From Helicobacteraceae bacterium (GTDB taxonomy: Bacteria > Campylobacterota > Campylobacteria > Campylobacterales > Sulfurimonadaceae), in NCBI GenBank assembly GCA_027083665.1, contig JALWNV010000304.1, forward strand, positions 1,297 to 9,978: a DNA stretch of 8,682 bases, given 5' to 3'. Below the pieces are notes generated by a model. That model worked only from the letters and a program-made list of their open reading frames with translations, ran no database searches and was not told where the DNA came from. Shown in pieces: positions 1 through 5,461 of this stretch. Made by a program: the position numbers and the translations under genes. The stretch's first letter is position 1; every line of letters starts with the position of its first letter.

Positions 1-2
1 AA

Positions 3-977
3 AAAAGTCTTACCGGAAGTATGCGTTATGAAATTATTCTTGATTCGCAGGAAAAAGAGGGCGTGAAAGATCCGAAATTTTTAGAAAGTATCGTCGCATT
101 TGAAAAAGCATTCAAAAGGCATTTTGAGAGTGTAAGATTTACAACGTCGCTCAAAGATATCGTTGAAAGAATGCAACAGGTCCTCAATCCGGAAGCGAAA
201 AATCCGTTACCGCAAGATAAAAACCTTGTTGCACAGTATTTGCTGCTTTATTCGATGAGTCTGCCTCAGGGGATGGAGCTCAACGACAAAATGGATACAC
301 AGCAAAGGTACCTTCGTTTGACAGTCAATACAAATATCGTTGATACCTCAAAAGACCTGGAAATGATACGGTGGATAAAGCATTATTTCAAAACGAAAAC
401 ACCGTATCGTGCAGATGTTCAGGGGCAAACCGCCATTTTCGCCTATATGCAGTCGAGTGTTACCGATACATTGATCGTTTCAATTTCGATGACGCTTATT
501 ATCGTCACACTTTCAATGTGGATGATATTTAACAATCTTAAAATGCTCTGGCTGTTTTTAGTGCCGAATATAGCTCCTGTCATCATTGTCGGCGGTATTA
601 TGGGGTTCTTGGGTATCAGCATAGATATCGGTGTCGCTATTTCGGCGGCAGTTATTTTAGGGATTGCAGTCGATGATACCATTCACTTTTTTAGTAAATA
701 TTATGAGTCTATCAAAGTCAGAAGTTTTGCGCAGACGATTGATTACATTTTAAGTCATAGCGGGAACGCCATGATACTGACGACCTTGATTCTTTCACTT
801 ACCTTCGCCCTCTTCGGCATCAGCAGCTTTGTGCCGAATGTCAACTTTGCGATAGTCACGGTCGCGGCTTTGAACATAGCGCTCCTATTTGATTTGGTGT
901 TGTTGCCGGCACTGCTGAGTCTGTTGTCAAAAAGGAGAAACGCTCCGGATACTGGAATCGAACCGCCAAAGGCGTAA
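3..977 (+). CDS. RND/MMPL-family exporter, C-terminal half (5' partial)
   Basis: This is the C-terminal half of a large inner-membrane exporter of the RND superfamily, closest in look to COG1033/MMPL predicted exporters; the substrate cannot be told. The frame is open from base 3, so the Met at 21 is internal and the true start lies upstream. Numbering from that Met, residues 1-145 form the second extracytoplasmic loop. About five membrane segments follow (roughly 148-170, 174-197, 200-220, 248-270, 272-302), matching TM8-12 of the RND fold. The diagnostic GIAVDDTIHFF motif at 214-224 carries the paired Asp residues (D218, D219) expected for proton coupling in TM10. The protein ends in a short charged tail; the last 11 codons are read through a tRNA-Asn-like sequence (942-964), so the tail is probably not ancestral. 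G+C is about 40% against about 58% in the genes to the right. A terminator follows three bases after the stop. The family call is firm; the subfamily is less so. Confidence 0.87.
   Translation, partial: KSLTGSMRYEIILDSQEKEGVKDPKFLESIVAFEKAFKRHFESVRFTTSLKDIVERMQQVLNPEAKNPLPQDKNLVAQYLLLYSMSLPQGMELNDKMDTQQRYLRLTVNTNIVDTSKDLEMIRWIKHYFKTKTPYRADVQGQTAIFAYMQSSVTDTLIVSISMTLIIVTLSMWMIFNNLKMLWLFLVPNIAPVIIVGGIMGFLGISIDIGVAISAAVILGIAVDDTIHFFSKYYESIKVRSFAQTIDYILSHSGNAMILTTLILSLTFALFGISSFVPNVNFAIVTVAALNIALLFDLVLLPALLSLLSKRRNAPDTGIEPPKA
942..964 (-). repeat. Duplicated 3' end of tRNA-Asn (att-like scar)
   Basis: These 23 bases match the T-loop and 3' acceptor portion of the intact tRNA-Asn at 1117-1139 in the same orientation, with 22 of 23 identical; the only difference is at 957 versus 1132. 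The match begins with the acceptor strand and discriminator and stops inside the T-stem, whose 5' strand here (GGCGG on the - strand) no longer pairs properly with CCAGT. It is therefore not a working tRNA. It lies inside the last codons of the exporter gene. Site-specific integrases commonly use the 3' end of tRNA genes as attachment sites, which is one explanation; a decayed tandem tRNA copy is another. Confidence 0.72.
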
Positions 978-979
978 AA

Positions 980-1005
980 CAAAAGGCCGACTGCTTGGCC
1001 TTTTG
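980..1005. terminator. Bidirectional intrinsic terminator hairpin
   Basis: A perfect 9-bp inverted repeat (CAAAAGGCC at 980-988 and GGCCTTTTG at 997-1005) encloses an 8-base loop, GACTGCTT. On the + strand it lies three bases after the exporter stop codon. On the - strand the stem is followed by TTTTA, giving an extended T-rich run, so it should also end transcripts coming from tRNA-Asn and possibly from the gyrA operon. The U-tract is better on the - strand than on the + strand. Confidence 0.75.
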
Positions 1006-1036
1006 TAGCCGACGTGCGAAGCACCGGCAGGGCATT

Positions 1037-1048
1037 GTGACCAAGTGA
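1037..1048 (-). repeat. 12-base internal tRNA-Asn fragment
   Basis: The sequence GTGACCAAGTGA is identical to 1141-1152 inside tRNA-Asn, covering the 3' side of the anticodon stem, the variable loop and the first T-stem bases. It lies in the same order relative to the 942-964 fragment as in the real gene, but 72 bases separate the two fragments, against one base in the tRNA. It may be a second piece of a broken tRNA-Asn copy. At 12 bases a chance match cannot be excluded. Confidence 0.4.
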
Positions 1049-1114
1049 ATCAATCGATAGGAGTCGTTTAAGATGAACGTTGCTTTTGAGATTGTTTGTT
1101 AAAATGGAAGAAAA

Positions 1115-1189
1115 TGGCTCCGGATACTGGATTCGAACCAGTGACCAAGTGATTAACAGTCACCTACTCTACCGCTGAGCTAATCCGGA
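1115..1189 (-). tRNA. tRNA-Asn (anticodon GTT)
   Basis: Read on the - strand, this 75-base stretch folds into a full cloverleaf. It has acceptor TCCGGAT pairing with ATCCGGA, D-arm GCTC/GAGT, anticodon stem GGTGA/TCACT, loop CTGTTAA with anticodon GTT, variable loop TGGTC, and T-arm ACTGG/CCAGT around TTCGAAT. The discriminator is G and a CCA end is encoded (1115-1117). The GTT anticodon reads Asn codons AAC and AAU. It stands alone, driven by its own strong promoter at 1207-1235, and its transcript should end at the hairpin 980-1005. The 3' end points towards the compositionally different exporter gene, where part of the tRNA is repeated. Confidence 0.97.
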
Positions 1190-1206
1190 ATGTTTAAGAG
1201 GCCGAA

Positions 1207-1235
1207 ATTATAGACAAAAAGACCTGAAAAGTCAA
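1207..1235 (-). promoter_or_regulatory. Sigma70 promoter of tRNA-Asn
   Basis: On the - strand a -35 box TTGACT (1230-1235) is followed by exactly 17 bases and a perfect -10 box TATAAT (1207-1212). This predicts a start near base 1200, about ten bases before the mature tRNA 5' end. The TGA stop codon of the radical SAM gene (1232-1234) lies within the -35 box, so gene end and promoter are fused. No convincing terminator separates the two, so operon read-through into the tRNA is possible. Confidence 0.85.
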
Positions 1236-2176
1236 GTATTTTTTTGGCGTTTGCGGTGAAGGTTCCCGGCGGGAAGATAGAAAGGGATGCCGGAACCGGT
1301 TTCGGTGACGATCTTTCCGGTATCGATGAGTTTTTTCAGACGTTCCATGGTCGGGGTATCGAACAGCAGTTGCATATCGTCCATGGTCAAGGGGCGCTTA
1401 TCGAGAGTATTGACGATCTCGTTTTCGCTATAGCTGCTTCGGCAGGACTCCGCATGCGTTCTCGAGGCGATGTGGATGGGAAGATCCGTATCGAACTTTC
1501 CGGCGATGGTGTGCAGTTCGCCGTAGCTGAGGCCCTGGACAGGGTAGGCCGGCGGACGGTCGATGGTACCGATATCGATGCGTTTGCAAACAAGCGTGCG
1601 CAGCACCGCATCGAGGGCGGCGATCTCGTCGTCGCTGTCGTTGATGCCGTGGACGAAAAGGATCTCGAGATAGAGATCGCCTTTATAGGCGGATGAAAAT
1701 CGCCTCACGGCATCGACGATGGTGTCGATTCGGATTCCGGGGGCGGGGCGGTCGATCTTTTTGAAAACCTCCGGAGTGACGGCGTCGAGTGAGAGCTTGA
1801 CCTGGTCGAGCCGGAGGAGTATATTGAACGTATCGGGGTCGACGAGTGTAGCGCTGTTGGTCAGGATGAGGGTTCTGGTATCGCCTTTGATGGCGTCGAT
1901 GTGTTCGATGAGTCTGTCGAGATGAGGGTAAAGTGTCGGTTCACCGTTGGCGGTGAGGGTGATATCGTCGATGTCAGAGTGACGCTTGAGGGCTTCGGCC
2001 AGCTCTGTCATAATCGTATCGACATCCACGGTTTGTTGTTGCCGGATTACGGGCTGTGCCGGGGCGAGCTCACAGTACAGACAGTCGAAGTTGCACTGTT
2101 TGAGCGCCGGGGACAGATCGATCCCCAGCGAGGTGCCGAAGCGCCGGGAATTGACAGGGCCGAAGATCGTTTTCAC
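1232..2176 (-). CDS. Radical SAM protein, COG0731 (wyosine-synthase-like)
   Basis: A 314-residue radical SAM enzyme of the COG0731 group, cytosolic, with unknown substrate in bacteria. The [4Fe-4S]-binding motif is visible as C28, C32 and C35 within CNFDCLYC. The NGEP motif at 77-80 is the SAM-binding GGE equivalent, and TNS (106-108) and LSLDAV (129-134) fit later strands of the partial barrel. Residues about 251-302 look like a winged helix: three predicted helices, then a beta wing around IVTETGSGIPFYLP. Archaeal and eukaryotic relatives make the imidazo-G37 precursor of wyosine in tRNA-Phe, but bacteria do not make wyosine, so that function should not be transferred. The start is GTG at 2176; it gives the MKTIFGPVNSRRFG opening typical of the group and lies 2 nt after the DUF2959 stop with little Shine-Dalgarno, suggesting translational coupling. 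It is the last protein gene of the operon. Confidence 0.88.
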   Translation of the reverse strand: MKTIFGPVNSRRFGTSLGIDLSPALKQCNFDCLYCELAPAQPVIRQQQTVDVDTIMTELAEALKRHSDIDDITLTANGEPTLYPHLDRLIEHIDAIKGDTRTLILTNSATLVDPDTFNILLRLDQVKLSLDAVTPEVFKKIDRPAPGIRIDTIVDAVRRFSSAYKGDLYLEILFVHGINDSDDEIAALDAVLRTLVCKRIDIGTIDRPPAYPVQGLSYGELHTIAGKFDTDLPIHIASRTHAESCRSSYSENEIVNTLDKRPLTMDDMQLLFDTPTMERLKKLIDTGKIVTETGSGIPFYLPAGNLHRKRQKNT

Positions 2177-2178
2177 GG

Positions 2179-2817
2179 TTATTGGATCGTTTCGAGGAAT
2201 TTATCCGATTCCTGAATGGAGCGGTTCATCTGTGCGATCAGCGTTTTGATGTCGCCTTTGAGTGAATCGAACTCCCCTTTGAGCGCGCCGATAGCCTGGG
2301 CGTTGAGTGAATGCTTGAGCATCAGGACATTGTCATGAAACGTGGCGAGAACCGGCTGCATGCTCTTTTCCGATTTCCGCATCGCTTTCAGCATCTTTTC
2401 ATAGCGTCTGCGGGTCTCTTTGTATTTCTTTTCGCTCTCTTTTTTCAGTTTGGGGTTGGAGTATTCTTCGATCTCCTCTCGCCATTCGTCAAAGAGCGCT
2501 TCGGCAACATCCTCGAGGGCGTCGATATTTTCGCTGACCTCTTCGGCGGCCTCTTTTGCTTCCTCATACTGGTCGCTGTATTCTTCATACGCGTCTTTGA
2601 GGTCGGTCTGCTTGAGCGTAACGAGGGATTCGAAGCGTTCCAGTGCCGACTTGAACTCCTCTTGCGCTTCTTCCTGAGACTCTTTGACATCCTCGACGCG
2701 GTCGACCATGATATCACGCTTGTGAATACCGACTTTTTCCATACTTGCATAATACATTTTCGAACAGCCGGTTGTGAGGAACAGCAGGATAAAAACCGGG
2801 AACAACAGTTTGAACAT
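2179..2817 (-). CDS. DUF2959 coiled-coil lipoprotein
   Basis: A 212-residue lipoprotein of the DUF2959 family, function unknown. The ATG at 2817 is chosen because it has AAGGAG five bases upstream and begins a clean lipoprotein signal, MFKLLFPVFILLFLTTGC, with lipobox Cys18. Ser at +2 suggests Lol-dependent sorting to the outer membrane. The segment MYYASMEKVGIHKRDIMVDR starting at residue 21 is the hallmark of the family. The rest is highly charged (Glu/Lys/Arg) and helical, with probable coiled coils at about 43-106, 115-147 and 165-210. A longer in-frame N-terminus back to 2997 would overlap hemE and destroy the signal peptide, so I reject it. It starts 11 nt after the hemE stop, within the operon. 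Family assignment is by recall of the conserved motif; any envelope role is inference from the signal. Confidence 0.9.
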   Translation of the reverse strand: MFKLLFPVFILLFLTTGCSKMYYASMEKVGIHKRDIMVDRVEDVKESQEEAQEEFKSALERFESLVTLKQTDLKDAYEEYSDQYEEAKEAAEEVSENIDALEDVAEALFDEWREEIEEYSNPKLKKESEKKYKETRRRYEKMLKAMRKSEKSMQPVLATFHDNVLMLKHSLNAQAIGALKGEFDSLKGDIKTLIAQMNRSIQESDKFLETIQ

Positions 2818-2828
2818 GAACGCTCCTT

Positions 2829-3875
2829 CTACTTTTGACTGACGCGATGGCATTCGTCGACGAAGTGTATGGCGTTTTCCACGGGAACATCCGGCAAGAT
2901 GCCGTGTCCGAGGTTGAAGATGTGGCGTTTGCCGCCCATCACCTTCTGAAGGGCTTCGACGGATTCCGTCGTCATCTGCTTGGAATACAGGCGGCACGGT
3001 TCCATGTTGCCCTGCAGCACATAGCGATCGCCGAGCTTCTCTTTTGCCAGTGCCATCGGAGTGCCCCAGTCGACGCCGAAGACATCGAAGTCGCCGTAGA
3101 CAAGCCCGCGCTCGATAAATCCGGCGATACCCTTTGGAAACATGATGACCGGAATGTGCGGGTATTTTTCCTTGAGATACTCGGCGATTTCCACCATGTA
3201 CTTCCAGGAGACTTCGTCGTAGTTATCCGGCTCGATCGCCGCCGCCCACGAGTCGAAGATCTGTACGACGTCCACGCCGCTTTGGATCTGTTTTTCCATA
3301 TAGAGTTTGACGACATCGGTCACTTTGCGCAAGATGGCGTGCAGCAGTCCGGGCTGGGTGTACATCATCTTTTTGCAGATATTGTACGTTTTCGTCCCTT
3401 GTCCTTCGATCATATAGGTCGCAAGTGTCCAGGGAGCCCCGGTGAAGCCGATCAGGGCTTTGCCGTCACCGCGTTCGTCGAGTTGGCGGCGAAGCAGCTT
3501 GATCGTGTCGTAGACATAGGTGAGTTTGCCCGCCGCCTCCTCGCCGCCGATAAGACGGTCGAGGTCCTCGTGTGTCTTGACGGGGTCACTGAACTTCGGT
3601 CCTTCGCCTTTGACGAAGGAGAGGTCCATACCCATCTCATCGGGAATGACAAGAATATCGCTGAAAAGGATCGCGGCATCGACTCCGACGATATCGAGCG
3701 GCTGGAGAGTGACCTCGGCCGCTTTTTCCGGAGCGTGGCAGAGGTTGAGAAAACTGCCCATCTCGTTGCGGACTTTCATGTATTCGGGCAGGTATCGGCC
3801 GGCCTGGCGCATCATCCAGACGGGAGTGTAGGGGGTTTCCTTGCCAAAGCAGGCGTCGACGAAAATTTTACTCAT
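2829..3875 (-). CDS. hemE: Uroporphyrinogen III decarboxylase
   Basis: HemE removes the four acetate carboxyls of uroporphyrinogen III to give coproporphyrinogen III, the step that commits to the haem branch. It is cytosolic and needs no cofactor. The 348-residue protein has normal family length. The signature [15 protein letters not shown] begins at 18, with R23 and R27 contacting substrate carboxylates. D73 in FSDIL is the catalytic Asp, Y154 lies in LATYMIEG and H324 in FNLGHGI. The ATG at 3875 is preferred, with GAGGA seven bases upstream. The frame also opens at a TTG at 3911, but that adds 12 unconserved residues ([12 protein letters not shown]) and lacks a good ribosome site. The gene starts 32 nt after the yqhA-like stop. 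It is an isolated haem gene in a mixed operon; no other hem gene is visible. Confidence 0.97.
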   Translation of the reverse strand: MSKIFVDACFGKETPYTPVWMMRQAGRYLPEYMKVRNEMGSFLNLCHAPEKAAEVTLQPLDIVGVDAAILFSDILVIPDEMGMDLSFVKGEGPKFSDPVKTHEDLDRLIGGEEAAGKLTYVYDTIKLLRRQLDERGDGKALIGFTGAPWTLATYMIEGQGTKTYNICKKMMYTQPGLLHAILRKVTDVVKLYMEKQIQSGVDVVQIFDSWAAAIEPDNYDEVSWKYMVEIAEYLKEKYPHIPVIMFPKGIAGFIERGLVYGDFDVFGVDWGTPMALAKEKLGDRYVLQGNMEPCRLYSKQMTTESVEALQKVMGGKRHIFNLGHGILPDVPVENAIHFVDECHRVSQK

Positions 3876-3907
3876 GTATGTATCCTCATAAATATATGGC
3901 AAGGCGA

Positions 3908-4420
3908 TCAATGATCGCCTTTATGCAGAAAATAGAGCGCGAGCGCCAGCAGCAAGATGGAACCGGAAAAGTAGAGCATCTCGAGTGCACCGTGAAACTC
4001 GGTACGCAGTACCCGCTGGAAAAAATTGACGACCAGAACCATGACAATGACTTTGGCGATCTTGTCCTTGAGCTGGTCGAGCGAGTGGATCTGCAAAACG
4101 CTGGAGCTTTTCGCCTCGGATTTTTCGGCGGCATCGATCTTGGAAACGAAAAGCTCGTAGACACCCAGACTGAAGATCAGCAGGACGATGGCGATGAGGT
4201 AGAGGTCGATCGAGCCGATGATGGCGGCGATGACTTCCTCATGCAGATGCTCGGGATGGATATGATGGACGAAGAGGTTCCAGATCATGACCATGACATC
4301 CCAGATGTCGAGGCTGGCGACGATAAAAAGGATCATGGCGCCGATCATCGAGAAGATAACGGCGAACAGGGTGAAAAGCCGGCTGTTCCACAGACCGGAC
4401 TCGAAAACTCTCTCAAGCAT
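3908..4420 (-). CDS. YqhA / UPF0114 family inner-membrane protein
   Basis: A 170-residue integral membrane protein of the UPF0114 (YqhA) family; no established function. Four hydrophobic segments are visible at about 12-38, 61-92, 118-135 and 147-165. The family motif [11 protein letters not shown] at 86-96 ends the second segment. A polar loop follows (97-117), then the characteristic [20 protein letters not shown] stretch. A His-rich patch ([12 protein letters not shown], 51-62) lies between segments one and two. The ATG at 4420 overlaps the end of asd by 8 nt and has GGAGG five bases upstream inside the asd coding sequence, so the two are likely translationally coupled. Length and topology fit the family; any link to amino acid or haem synthesis is positional only. 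Confidence 0.9.
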   Translation of the reverse strand: MLERVFESGLWNSRLFTLFAVIFSMIGAMILFIVASLDIWDVMVMIWNLFVHHIHPEHLHEEVIAAIIGSIDLYLIAIVLLIFSLGVYELFVSKIDAAEKSEAKSSSVLQIHSLDQLKDKIAKVIVMVLVVNFFQRVLRTEFHGALEMLYFSGSILLLALALYFLHKGDH

Positions 4421-5447
4421 CGAAACCTCCGAGTTCTATCCATTTCTGTGCGATACGTACGGCGTTGGTCGCCGCGCCGACACGCAGATTGTCCGCGACG
4501 ACCCACATATGCAGCATCTCTTCACGGTAGAGGTCGTTTCGGATACGGCCGACAAACGTTTCGTTGCGGTCGACACAGGCCGCCGGCATCGGGTAGATAC
4601 TCTCTTCGGGTTTGTCCTGAACGATGATATTGGGCGCCTGGGCGAGGATACTCCGTGCTTCCTCGGCCGTGACGGCACTGTCGAAAGTCATCGTTACCGC
4701 TTCGGAGTGGCCGCGCAGGACCGGAACACGGACGCAGGTGGCGCTGAGTTCGACGTTTTTGTGCAGGATCTTTTTGGTTTCGTTGACCATTTTGATCTCT
4801 TCTTTGGTATAGCCGCTATCCAGGAAGACATCGATCTGCGGGATGAGGTTCAGCGCAATCTGGTGCGGAAATTTCGCGTGTTCGCTCTCGTCGAGTTTGA
4901 ATGCGAAAAAATCCTGCATTTGCCGTACCAGTTCTTCCATGGCACTTTTGCCCGCGCCCGAGGTTGCCTGATAGGTGGCGACGTCGACGCGCAGCAGGTC
5001 GTACGCATCGTCGAGGGGTTTGAGCGCCTGGACCATCTGGATCGTCGAACAGTTGGGGTTGGCGATGATCCCTTTTATCTTCCATCGGGCGATATCTTCG
5101 GGGTTGACCTCCGGCACGACGAGCGGTACGTCGTCATCCATCCGGAAATGACTGGTATTGTCGATGACGACGGCCCCGGCTGCGGCGGCATGCGGCGCGT
5201 ATTTGGCGGAGACGCTTCCGCCGGCACTGAAGAGCGCGATTTCGATCTCTTCTTCTTCGAAAACGGTTTCGGTCAGTTCTTTGATAACGATCTCGTCACC
5301 GTTGAACATCACGGTGTTGCCCGCACTGCGGCTGCTGGCCAGCGGTACCATCCTGGCCAGCGGAAAATCGATCTCCTCGATCACGCGTAATATCTCTTCG
5401 CCGACGGCACCGCTGGCACCGACGACGGCTACATTGTATTTTTTCAT
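4413..5447 (-). CDS. asd: Aspartate-semialdehyde dehydrogenase
   Basis: Asd reduces aspartyl-4-phosphate with NADPH to aspartate semialdehyde, the branch point to lysine/diaminopimelate, threonine and methionine. At 344 residues it is the usual length. The N-terminal Rossmann loop GASGAVG (10-16) binds NADP. The nucleophile is C133 in NPNCST, and Q160 in YQATSGAGK sits near the active site. R240 and H247 in RVPVLRGHSE supply substrate binding and the general acid/base. The SSR motif at 38-40 fits phosphate recognition of NADP. All key residues are present, so the enzyme should be active. The ATG at 5447 has GAGGA five bases upstream and lies 14 nt after the gyrA stop. The distal end overlaps the yqhA-like start by 8 nt. 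No aspartokinase gene is nearby. Confidence 0.97.
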   Translation of the reverse strand: MKKYNVAVVGASGAVGEEILRVIEEIDFPLARMVPLASSRSAGNTVMFNGDEIVIKELTETVFEEEEIEIALFSAGGSVSAKYAPHAAAAGAVVIDNTSHFRMDDDVPLVVPEVNPEDIARWKIKGIIANPNCSTIQMVQALKPLDDAYDLLRVDVATYQATSGAGKSAMEELVRQMQDFFAFKLDESEHAKFPHQIALNLIPQIDVFLDSGYTKEEIKMVNETKKILHKNVELSATCVRVPVLRGHSEAVTMTFDSAVTAEEARSILAQAPNIIVQDKPEESIYPMPAACVDRNETFVGRIRNDLYREEMLHMWVVADNLRVGAATNAVRIAQKWIELGGFDA

Positions 5448-5461
5448 GTTTCCTCGTACTG

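Noticed and set aside
21..23. ATG at 21 as the exporter start codon
   Set aside because: The frame is open upstream to the window edge and the residues fit the middle of an RND protein, with its N-terminal half missing.
942..1048. A second functional tRNA-Asn gene
   Set aside because: The T-stem is mismatched, the anticodon arm 5' half, D-arm and acceptor 5' strand are missing, and a hairpin interrupts it.
2818..2997. N-terminal extension of the DUF2959 protein
   Set aside because: It lies inside hemE in another frame, has no family similarity and would bury the lipoprotein signal.
3876..3911. TTG start extending hemE by 12 residues
   Set aside because: The ATG at 3875 has a good GAGGA site and starts at the conserved N-terminus; the extension looks like leader sequence.
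2835..3914. 359-codon open frame antisense to hemE
   Set aside because: It covers almost exactly the hemE gene, shows no known motif, and arises from hemE codon bias.
4287..5390. 367-codon open frame antisense to asd
   Set aside because: Shadow of asd and the yqhA-like gene; low-complexity composition and no family signature.
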